In this document: positions 15,926 through 22,751 of the stretch, in pieces | Position numbering within the stretch: the first letter of the stretch is position 1 | Layout of the letters: each line of letters opens with the position of its first letter | Assembly (NCBI GenBank): GCA_900541685.1 | Contig: UQKM01000013.1 | Location: 5,968-69,967 of the forward strand | Reading direction: 5' to 3' | DNA from: an uncultured Collinsella sp. | GTDB lineage: Bacteria > Actinomycetota > Coriobacteriia > Coriobacteriales > Coriobacteriaceae | DNA: 64,000 bases | Position numbers and translations under genes: made by a program | The notes under the pieces: generated by a model | Database searches by the model: none | Told to the model about the DNA's origin: nothing | Seen by the model: only the letters and a program-made list of their open reading frames with translations

Positions 15926-16264
15926 ATGGCCAACAAGAAGAACAAGAAGAAGGCACAGCAGCAGGCGCCTGCCAACAACGCTGCCGCCAACTCCAAGGTT
16001 GAGGCCAAGAAGGCCGTTGCCAAGAAGAGCGAGAAGGCTGCGAAGTCTAAGAAGAACGAGAAGCCTGGTTTCTTCGCCCGCACCAAGAAGTATTTCGCTT
16101 CGGTGAAGTCCGAGATGAAGCGTGTCACGTGGCCCGATAAGAAGGAGCTCGTGAACTACTCGGTCGTCGTTTGCGCTTCTCTGATCGTCGTCGGCGTCGT
16201 CATCGCTCTGCTCGATGCTGGCTTTGGCGAGGCTCTTGCTCTGTTCTCTGGATTGAGGGGCTAA
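15926..16264 (+). CDS. secE: Preprotein translocase subunit SecE
   Basis: Small subunit of the SecYEG channel. 112 residues: a long Lys/Ala-rich cytosolic N-terminus (1-50), the conserved amphipathic segment FASVKSEMKRVTWPDKKEL (about 57-75) and a single C-terminal membrane helix (about 78-100). The start follows GGAGGTAACCCAA. nusG begins 3 nt after the stop. Confidence 0.96.
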   Translation: MANKKNKKKAQQQAPANNAAANSKVEAKKAVAKKSEKAAKSKKNEKPGFFARTKKYFASVKSEMKRVTWPDKKELVNYSVVVCASLIVVGVVIALLDAGFGEALALFSGLRG

Positions 16265-16267
16265 ACC

Positions 16268-16804
16268 ATGTCTAAGCGTTGGTACGTCGTTCACACTTAC
16301 TCTGGATACGAGAACCGCGTTAAGTCCGATCTCGAGCATCGCATCGAGACCATGGGCATGCAGGACCGTATCTTTGATATCGAGATTCCTATGGAGCGCG
16401 TCACCGAGATCAAAGAGGGTGGCAAGCGCGAGACCAAGGATTCCAAGATCTTCCCGGGTTATGTCCTGGTCCGCATGGAGATGGATGACGATGCTTGGAC
16501 GTGTGTTCGCAACACGCCCGGCGTCACCGGTTTCCTAGGCGGCAACGGCAAGCCCGCTCCGCTTTCCCGTGACGAGTACAACAAGATGACTCGTCGTCCC
16601 GGTAAGGGCGATTCGCCCAAGCGCACCTCGGTTGATATTCAGGTCGGCACGTCCGTCCGCGTCACCGATGGCCCGCTTACCGACTTTGATGGCAAGGTCT
16701 CCGAGGTTAACACCGAGGCCGGCAAGCTCAAGGTCACGCTGATGATCTTTGGCCGCGAGACGCCGGTCGAGCTCGACTTTAACCAGGTCGCTGTCATCGC
16801 TTAA
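16268..16804 (+). CDS. nusG: Transcription antitermination/elongation factor NusG
   Basis: Binds the RNA polymerase clamp and couples transcription to ribosomes or Rho. The 178-residue protein has the NGN domain starting WYVVHTYSGYENRVK, the KIFPGYVLV core motif, and a C-terminal KOW domain beginning at GTSVRVTDGPLTDFDGKV. Coupled to secE. No N-terminal acidic extension as in many other actinobacteria. Confidence 0.97.
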   Translation: MSKRWYVVHTYSGYENRVKSDLEHRIETMGMQDRIFDIEIPMERVTEIKEGGKRETKDSKIFPGYVLVRMEMDDDAWTCVRNTPGVTGFLGGNGKPAPLSRDEYNKMTRRPGKGDSPKRTSVDIQVGTSVRVTDGPLTDFDGKVSEVNTEAGKLKVTLMIFGRETPVELDFNQVAVIA

Positions 16805-16924
16805 GTTTTCGTCCGTTCGCGCGAGCGTGCTTCTTCTGTGACTGCTCATCTCAGGAGTGCTTCTAACACGTGCGTGCTTACGATATAGCAAGTACTTCAC
16901 ACTCGTGATTCGAAAGGAATGACC

Positions 16925-17353
16925 ATGGCTGAGAAGAAGGTTGCCAACGTCATTAAGCTCCAGATTCCTGCTGGTGCAGCTAACCCCGCTCCTCCCGTCG
17001 GCCCCGCCCTGGGCGCTGCTGGCGTGAACATCATGCAGTTCTGCCAGGCCTTTAACGCCGAGACGCAGGACAAGAAGGGCGACATCATCCCCGTTGAGAT
17101 CTCTGTCTACGAGGACAAGTCCTTCTCCTTCATCACCAAGACCCCGCCGGCGGCTCACCTCATCAAGAAGGAGCTGAACCTCAAGTCTGGTTCCGCTAAG
17201 CCCCAGGCCGACAAGGTCGGTCAGCTCTCCCAGGAGCAGCTCACCAAGATCGCCGAGATCAAGATGCCGGACCTCAATGCCAACGACATTGACGCCGCCA
17301 AGAAGATCATCGCCGGTACCGCCCGTTCCATGGGCGTCACCATCGCTGAGTAG
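16925..17353 (+). CDS. rplK: 50S ribosomal protein L11
   Basis: Ribosomal stalk-base protein, 142 residues, with the conserved LQIPAGAANPAPPVGPALG N-terminal domain and the rRNA-binding C-terminal domain ending ARSMGV. ATG 16925 is chosen because GAAAGG lies 8 nt upstream; the ATG at 16919 is too close to it. Confidence 0.97.
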   Translation: MAEKKVANVIKLQIPAGAANPAPPVGPALGAAGVNIMQFCQAFNAETQDKKGDIIPVEISVYEDKSFSFITKTPPAAHLIKKELNLKSGSAKPQADKVGQLSQEQLTKIAEIKMPDLNANDIDAAKKIIAGTARSMGVTIAE

Positions 17354-17470
17354 CGATTTCTTTAGGTAATGATGGGTGCTCCGACCGGGGCGCCCGTTAA
17401 ATGTGTGCAATAGGGCACACGATACGATGTGGGAGGGCTCACGCCCGTTTAACCACAGGAGGTAATGCAC

Positions 17471-18178
17471 ATGGCTAAGCATGGTAAGAGCTATAACGCC
17501 GCTGCCGAGAAGATCGACCGCGCCACGCTCTACACCCCCCTTCAGGCTGCCAAGCTCATCAAGGAGCTCGACACCGCCAAGTTCGACGAGACCGTCGAGG
17601 CCCACTTCCGTCTGGGCATCGATACTCGTAAGGCTGACCAGAACATCCGTGGCTCCATCTCCCTGCCCCACGGCACCGGCAAGACCGTTCGTGTTGCCGT
17701 CTTCGCCGAGGGCGAGAAGGCCCGCGAGGCCGAGGCTGCCGGCGCCGACATCATCGGTTCCGACGAGCTCGTCGCCCAGATCCAGAAGGGCGAGATCAAC
17801 TTCGACGCCGCTATCGCTACGCCGAACATGATGGCCAAGGTTGGCCGCATCGGTAAGATCCTTGGTCCCCGTGGCCTCATGCCGAACCCCAAGCTCGGCA
17901 CCGTGACCATGGACGTCGCCAAGATGGTCTCCGAGCTCAAGGCTGGCCGCGTTGAATACCGCGCCGACCGTTACGGCATCTGCCACGTGCCCCTGGGCAA
18001 GAAGTCCTTCTCTGAGCAGCAGCTCGTCGAGAACTACGCTGCCCTGTACACCGAGATCCTGCGCGTCAAGCCCTCTTCTGCTAAGGGCAAGTACGTCAAG
18101 TCCATCTCCGTGTCTTCCACCATGGGCCCTGGCGTCAAGGTTGATCCCGCTGTCCAGCGCGACTTCCTGGCTGAGTAA
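17471..18178 (+). CDS. rplA: 50S ribosomal protein L1
   Basis: L1-stalk protein and, in many bacteria, translational repressor of its own operon. 235 residues with the conserved MPNPKLGTVT region. ATG 17471 has AGGAGG 9 nt upstream; ATG 17465 is only 2-3 nt away from it. A 117-nt spacer from rplK carries a hairpin GGGTGCTCC/GGGGCGCCC at about 17385-17406 and may be an autoregulatory leader, though no L1 target motif was identified. Unusually, rplJ does not follow. Confidence 0.97.
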   Translation: MAKHGKSYNAAAEKIDRATLYTPLQAAKLIKELDTAKFDETVEAHFRLGIDTRKADQNIRGSISLPHGTGKTVRVAVFAEGEKAREAEAAGADIIGSDELVAQIQKGEINFDAAIATPNMMAKVGRIGKILGPRGLMPNPKLGTVTMDVAKMVSELKAGRVEYRADRYGICHVPLGKKSFSEQQLVENYAALYTEILRVKPSSAKGKYVKSISVSSTMGPGVKVDPAVQRDFLAE

Positions 18179-18219
18179 CTTTTAGTTACTGCCTGAGCAA
18201 AGCAAGCATTGCTAAAGAT

Positions 18220-18260
18220 ACCCGGTTCTGCCTCGTGCAGGACCGGGTCTCTTGCTTTTG
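18220..18260 (+). terminator. Terminator of the rplKA operon
   Basis: ACCCGGTTCTGC (18220-18231) pairs fully with GCAGGACCGGGT (18237-18248), followed by CTCTTGCTTTTG. It ends the ribosomal block before the accessory region. Confidence 0.9.
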
Positions 18261-18267
18261 AGTCAAC

Positions 18268-18309
18268 GAAACCACCACGAAGGGGACAGGCACCCTTGTG
18301 GTGGTTTTA
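18268..18309. repeat. CCACCAC palindrome with GGGGACAGG loop, copy 1
   Basis: AAACCACCACGAAGGGG... folds with ...CCCTTGTGGTGGTTTT. The arms match those at 19976-20018 and 21994-22033, in the opposite orientation. Confidence 0.8.
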
Positions 18310-18490
18310 CTTGTGTTGTACTTTAGCGCGATGTAGTACTACCCGAGGCCGAAGGGAGCCCAACATGTTTAAGAACACGCAACAGCTCCTAGGCCTAGCG
18401 CTACTAGATTGGATAGCGCGCTAGGGTTGTAATCTCGCTATAACGATTTGTTGTACCCGGGTGCGCTATCGTCTGCCGCTTTCAGGCGTG

Positions 18491-18577
18491 ATGAGCGACA
18501 CGGGTATTTTTCTATCTCTAGGCCTTCTCTCTCTCCTGAAAGCCATCTGTCATAAAACGGTCAATCAGGAGGAACAT
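18491..18577 (+). promoter_or_regulatory. Leucine-rich leader reading frame ahead of the leuA remnant
   Basis: From ATG 18491 the frame reads Met-Ser-Asp-Thr-Gly-Ile-Phe and then six Leu codons within nine (CTA TCT CTA GGC CTT CTC TCT CTC CTG). This is the signature of a ribosome-stalling leucine attenuator. It has no stop and runs in frame into the leuA remnant. No paired attenuator hairpin set was worked out. Confidence 0.4.
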
Positions 18578-19145
18578 ATAAGCCGCAAAATCACAATCTT
18601 TGACGCCACCCTGTGCGACGGTGAGCAGTCGCCGGGCGCCAGCATGAATACCGAGGAAAAGCTCTTCATCGCCCGCCAGCTGGTGCGCATGAACGTGGAC
18701 GTTATCGAGGCGGGCTTTCCCATCTCGAGTCCTGGTGACTTTCGCTCCGTACAGGAGATTGGCAAGATTGCGGGCGACCGATGCACGGTATGCGGCCTGA
18801 CGCGCGCTGTCGACAGGGATATCGAAGTGGCTGCAGAGGCGCTCAAAACGGCCCAGAGGCCCCGTATCCATACAGGGCTGGGTGTGAGCACCAGTCACCT
18901 GCGCGACAAGCTCCATATGGCTGAGGAAAGGGCAATTGAGTGAGCGATCCATGCCGTCAAACATGCTCGCAAGTTCGTTGACGATGTTGAGTTTTATGCC
19001 GAGGATGCCGGCCGCTCCGATCAGGAGTTTCTGGTGCGCATTATCGAGGCGGCCGTAAAGGCCGGTGCCACGGTCGTGAACATCCCCGATACGATGGGCT
19101 ACAACATGCCGTGGGACTTTGGCGCCCGCATCCGTGACCTGCGCG
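18578..19145 (+). pseudogene. leuA: 2-isopropylmalate synthase remnant (leuA N-terminal part)
   Basis: LeuA condenses acetyl-CoA with 2-oxoisovalerate in leucine synthesis. The translation starts ITIFDATLCDGEQSPGASMN, has EAGFPISSPGDF and LGVSTSHLRDKL, then an in-frame TGA at 18941-18943, and resumes in the same frame with ARKFVDDVEFYAEDAGRSDQ and NIPDTMGYNMP. Homology stops near 19140, about 185 of ~500 residues. The expected start codon after AGGAGG (18567-18572) is ATA (18578-18580) instead of ATG. Three independent lesions (start, nonsense, deletion) make this a clear pseudogene. Confidence 0.9.
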
Positions 19146-19784
19146 GGCGCTGCGGGTGCGGCCGGTCAGCGTGCGGTCGACGTGATGGAGTATCGCGAGT
19201 ACGAGATTGAGCGCATTGCGCGCCAGGCATTTGAGGCGGCGCGCAAACGTCGCGGCAAGGTGACGAGCGTTGATAAGCGCAACGTGCTGGAGACGAGCCG
19301 CATGTGGCGCGAGATCGTGCATCGCGTGCAAGACGAGGAGTACTCCGACGTGGAGCTTGAGGACCTGCTCGTCGACAACGCCGCCATGCAGCTCATCAGT
19401 CGACCGGCAGACTTTGACGTCGTGGTGACGGAGAACATGTTCGGCGACATCCTGTCCGATGAGGCGGCTCAGATTACCGGATCGCTCGGTATGCTTGCCT
19501 CTGCCTCGCTGGATGATGGCGTATCGCTGTTTGGGCCGAGCGCTGGCAGCGCTCCTGACATCGCGGGGCTCGGCGTGGCCAATCCGCTGGCTCAAATCTT
19601 GTCGGTGGCGATGCTGCTGACCTACGCGCTCGACATGGGCGAGCAAGCCGCGTGGATCGAGAGCGCCGTGGCGCGCGTGCTCGACGAGGGCTGGCGCACC
19701 CGTGACATCGCCGATGTCAACACCCCGGCAGATAAGATCCTCGGCACCACGACGATGGGCGACAAGGTCGTCGCCGCGCTGTAG
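19146..19784 (+). pseudogene. leuB: 3-isopropylmalate dehydrogenase remnant (leuB C-terminal part)
   Basis: About 205 C-terminal residues of LeuB (normal ~355). Recognisable are RIARQAFEAARKRRGKVTSV, the DNAAMQLI segment with catalytic Asp, VVVTENMFGDILSDEAAQ with the Mg-binding Asp pair, and the NAD-site region FGPSAGSAPDIAG. It lies in a different frame from the leuA remnant to which it is joined, so a deletion removed the rest of leuA, any leuC/leuD between them and the LeuB N-terminus. It has no start site of its own. Confidence 0.9.
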
Positions 19785-19810
19785 GCGATGCCGATTCAAG
19801 CTGTCAAATA

Positions 19811-19947
19811 TCTCAATCTGTAACATCTAAGGGGCAAAATCGTTCCTACCTGTTACAGATTGAGTTTTTCGGCTGAGCATCCGTGGTCTGTCTCGATCTG
19901 TAACAGCTAACCGATTATTTGGGCCCTACCTGTTACAGATTGAGACA
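19811..19947. repeat. Second tandem pair of ATCTGTAACA hairpins
   Basis: TCTCAATCTGTAACA (19811-19825) pairs with TGTTACAGATTGAG (19851-19864); TGTCTCGATCTGTAACA (19889-19905) pairs exactly or with one G-U with TGTTACAGATTGAGACA (19931-19947). Same type as 9158-9293. The gap 19785-20135 contains only these and the next repeat. Confidence 0.88.
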
Positions 19948-19975
19948 AACCGTTGGGACAGGTCGGACGAGTCAG

Positions 19976-20018
19976 CAAAACCACCACAAAGGTGCCGGTC
20001 CCCTTCGTGGTGGTTTTT
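19976..20018. repeat. CCACCAC palindrome, copy 2
   Basis: AAAACCACCACAAAGGTGCC folds with GGTCCCCTTCGTGGTGGTTTTT. About 20 bases before it (GACAGGTCGGACGAGTCAGC) are shared with copy 3. Confidence 0.85.
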
Positions 20019-20135
20019 AGCGCAACGAGGTGTTCCCAGCCGACCATACGGGCGGCCTTGCGCTCACGCTGCTCGATGACAGCGCATCTTTAGACGCGAA
20101 GTGCGGAACCGGGTGCATATACGAGCCGCGTAGCG

Positions 20136-21266
20136 TTACGAATTCATGGGAATGACCGTATCGCCAATTTGTACGCTTGCAATCTTGTCTGTGTCACAAA
20201 CTTGCGAGAACGGCCAGGTCTTGTGGACATCAGTGGTGCCGTTATCCAGTTTATTTGCGAAATAGCCGCTGTGGCTGGTTGCGTCCTCAACATGACCGTC
20301 TTTGAACGTCACGATGAGGGGTATGTTGCCAACGGCATCCATAGACTCCTCCATGTTTTGAGACATCTTGCCGCTGTTGTTGTCGTGTTCGATGGAACGA
20401 TCTATGTTGTAGCGGACTGAAACGCCAACGCAGGATACGGTGGCCTCTTGAATCGTCGCCTTGGTGCCGTTAAAGTTGACCGATTTGGGCGCGGGAATCG
20501 TAACGGATGTATCTTCGTAATTCAGCTGGAACTTAAGATCCCATGGGCCCGTAAGTATTTTCTTATACTCGGGAAGCTCTTTGCCAGCACGTGGCACAAC
20601 GAGAGAGTTGATATGCGTGCGGACGGTCCTGCCCATAAGGCCGGGTGATTCAACGCTGAACTGTGCAAAGTATTGAATGCTGGAGTCATTGGGGTTCTTG
20701 TCAATGAGCCATGATTGGCCTTGGCCGCCATGCTCGCCATCAACGTATACGTTTCCATCGACACTTCCGGCGATAGTTCCGTTCTCGCCCGGCTCGGAAA
20801 GCTTTTTCAGGGCAGCGGGATCGTCGAACGTAAGCGTATAGGCGATGGTAACCATATCCTTGTCGCCCATGATGGCGTCGGCAGTCACGGTGACTCCGTT
20901 GTTGGAGCAGCTAGCACCGACGGGCCGGCCAATACGGTCGATGATCTCGGTTTGAGAAGCAGGTCCGTCAAAGATGTCGGAAAGCATGTCAGAAGGAAGC
21001 GGCAGGACGCCTGTTGCCATAGCCGTGCCAGCGCCTCCAATGACGATAGCGAGGACTGCCGTTACAGCGGCAATGCGAGCGACTGTTCTTACGGGATGGC
21101 GGGCGATGCGCGGCTTGCGTCGCGTGCCATTAAAGTTGCTTTGAGCGGTCGCCGCATCGCTTGAGGCGACGGACTGAGCAATCGAGTTTGCCATGTGCTG
21201 CTTCGCATTATCGGTAAACGAAATGTGCTCCAGGGCGTGGCGATAGTCATTCGAATTCGTAGTCAT
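20136..21266 (-). CDS. DUF4179-type membrane protein, putative anti-sigma partner
   Basis: A 376-residue single-pass protein: cytosolic N-terminus (1-60), one membrane helix (about 63-83, starting TVARIAAVTAVLAIVIGGAG) and a large extracytoplasmic domain of predicted beta-rich character. Position directly after an ECF sigma gene with a 20-nt overlap is the usual layout of a sigma/anti-sigma pair; the DUF4179 assignment comes from this architecture. The N-terminal LEHISFTDNAKQHMANSI segment is a candidate sigma-binding helix. The signal sensed is unknown. A similar protein is encoded at 62505-63581. Confidence 0.7.
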   Translation of the reverse strand: MTTNSNDYRHALEHISFTDNAKQHMANSIAQSVASSDAATAQSNFNGTRRKPRIARHPVRTVARIAAVTAVLAIVIGGAGTAMATGVLPLPSDMLSDIFDGPASQTEIIDRIGRPVGASCSNNGVTVTADAIMGDKDMVTIAYTLTFDDPAALKKLSEPGENGTIAGSVDGNVYVDGEHGGQGQSWLIDKNPNDSSIQYFAQFSVESPGLMGRTVRTHINSLVVPRAGKELPEYKKILTGPWDLKFQLNYEDTSVTIPAPKSVNFNGTKATIQEATVSCVGVSVRYNIDRSIEHDNNSGKMSQNMEESMDAVGNIPLIVTFKDGHVEDATSHSGYFANKLDNGTTDVHKTWPFSQVCDTDKIASVQIGDTVIPMNS

Positions 21267-21807
21267 TGTGGTCTCCTTTCAAGGAAAGCCGAAGTGACGC
21301 ACGTCCGCGGCTAAGGTGCTGGGCGGTTGCAGCTGGCGTCGCGTGAACGGCGTCTGCGATTTCCCTGATGCTCATGCCTGCGTAGTAGTGCAAAAAGATG
21401 GCGATGCGCTGTGCTTGAGGCAGGGCCGTGACAGCGGAAAGAATGGCGCAGTCGCGTTGCGCGAATTCTTGCTCGGTATGTGTTACGGGTGCGCAGAAAT
21501 CGGGGAGCGAATCGAGGTCGACAACCGGGTGATTCGCGTGCGTACGGCCGATATCGCGACATGCGTTCAGTGCGACTCGGATCACCCAAGCACGTTCGTG
21601 TTCGAGCGAGTCGAACGGTTGAGTGCGTTGGAGAATCTTGATCAGCGTGTCCTGGCAGATGTCTTGAGCGTCGTCAGCGGATCCAAGGGCCGAATAGCAC
21701 AATCGAAGGATGAGGTCGGAATACGTGTCGACCAAGCGCTTTGCTTCCCGCTCGATCTGATCGGCATCGCATCGGAGCGTGCTATTGCGGTTACGGCGTG
21801 CAGGCAT
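21247..21807 (-). CDS. ECF-family RNA polymerase sigma factor
   Basis: 186 residues with sigma region 2 (SALGSADDAQDICQDTLIKI, about 37-56) and region 4 (LPQAQRIAIFLHYYAGMSIREIAD with the helix-turn-helix ending AAQHLSRGRASLR-like sequence). No sigma 1 or 3 regions, as expected for ECF. The start at 21807 follows GGAGGTGACACT; a longer frame to 21900 lacks a ribosome site. It likely directs transcription of a small regulon including itself, controlled by the downstream membrane protein. Confidence 0.88.
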   Translation of the reverse strand: MPARRNRNSTLRCDADQIEREAKRLVDTYSDLILRLCYSALGSADDAQDICQDTLIKILQRTQPFDSLEHERAWVIRVALNACRDIGRTHANHPVVDLDSLPDFCAPVTHTEQEFAQRDCAILSAVTALPQAQRIAIFLHYYAGMSIREIADAVHATPAATAQHLSRGRASLRLSLKGDHNDYEFE

Positions 21808-21906
21808 AGTGTCACCTCCAATTGGTCGTGGTGGATATAGGGAAGGCGTCTCGCGAGGTCCCTCTACATACAACACGGTCGAGACTGCATAAGTTGACAA
21901 AAAAAA

Positions 21907-21926
21907 GACGGCACGTGAGCGCCGTC
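21907..21926 (-). terminator. Terminator of the phosphoesterase operon
   Basis: On the minus strand GGACGGC pairs with GCCGTC around GCTCACGT, followed by a run of seven T (complement of 21900-21906). Confidence 0.8.
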
Positions 21927-21993
21927 CTTACAAAACAATGAGTGTTCTCGTTAATTCCACAAGCACCGTGATGGACAGGTCGGACGAGTCAGC

Positions 21994-22033
21994 AAAACCA
22001 CCATAAAGGTGCCTATCCCCTTCGTGGTGGTTG
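21994..22033. repeat. CCACCAC palindrome, copy 3
   Basis: AAAACCACCATAAAGGTGCC folds with CCCCTTCGTGGTGGTT. It shares the upstream GACAGGTCGGACGAGTCAGC with copy 2 and abuts the 3' end of the phosphoesterase gene. Confidence 0.85.
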
Positions 22034-22040
22034 TTGGCAG

Positions 22041-22751
22041 TTACCAGGGTGTTCTGGCGGCTGAGGACTCGATGGCCTCGTGACGCTTGAGCTCGCGGCG
22101 CATAGTTTGCGAATTGAGCCAAGCTGCCTGCCAGCCACGGATGGGGTAGCGCGCTTCGTCAAGCTCAAACTGCGCATAGCCGCAGGCGTTGATGATCGTT
22201 GTCCCGCATGCATGCTGGCGCTCACGCTGAAAGTCGCGACCATAGCATTGGTGCACATGCCCGTGCACCATGTAGTCGGGGTTCCAGGATTCGAGCGCTG
22301 TGTTGAAGCATTCGAATCCTCGATGTGGCAGATCATCCAGATCGCCCACGCCGGCGGCGGGCGCGTGGGTGAGCAAGATGTCACAGCCGCCGACCATCCT
22401 CACTTTGCGGGACAGTTTGCGCATGCGCTTGGTCATCTCGCGCTCGGTATACATGTTGGCACCGTCTCGGTAGCGCATGGAGCCGCCAAGCCCCGCAATG
22501 CGGACGCCGCGATACACGTACACGGTGTCTTCGACACAGATGCAGCCGCCCGGTGCATGACGCGCATAGCGGTCATCGTGATTGCCACGCACGTAAATGA
22601 GCGGTTTGTTGATGACGGTGACCAAAAACTCAAGATAATCCGGGTCCAGATCGCCAGCGGACAAAATCAGGTCAACACCCTCAAAGCGCTCCTTGCGAAA
22701 GCACTCCCATAGGCATCGTTCTTCGGTATCGGCTATGGCAAGGATTTTCAT
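22041..22751 (-). CDS. Calcineurin-like metallophosphoesterase
   Basis: A 236-residue cytosolic phosphoesterase with the dimetal motifs in order: ADTEER (first motif, Asp present but the usual DxH is DxE), SAGDLDPDY, RGNHDDRYA, LTHAPAAG and HGHVHQ. The first-motif Glu in place of His is atypical and may alter metal binding. Coupled to the upstream ParB-like/BMP gene by a 4-nt ATGA overlap, so the two work together or share expression. Substrate unknown. Confidence 0.85.
   Translation of the reverse strand: MKILAIADTEERCLWECFRKERFEGVDLILSAGDLDPDYLEFLVTVINKPLIYVRGNHDDRYARHAPGGCICVEDTVYVYRGVRIAGLGGSMRYRDGANMYTEREMTKRMRKLSRKVRMVGGCDILLTHAPAAGVGDLDDLPHRGFECFNTALESWNPDYMVHGHVHQCYGRDFQRERQHACGTTIINACGYAQFELDEARYPIRGWQAAWLNSQTMRRELKRHEAIESSAARTPW

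Noticed and set aside
18209..18424. 71-codon plus-strand frame after rplA
   Set aside because: Built from the rplA terminator and a palindromic repeat; no domain or good start.
18941..18943. TGA as a selenocysteine codon in leuA
   Set aside because: LeuA has no selenocysteine, no SECIS-like hairpin is evident, and the gene has lost its start codon and 3' half.
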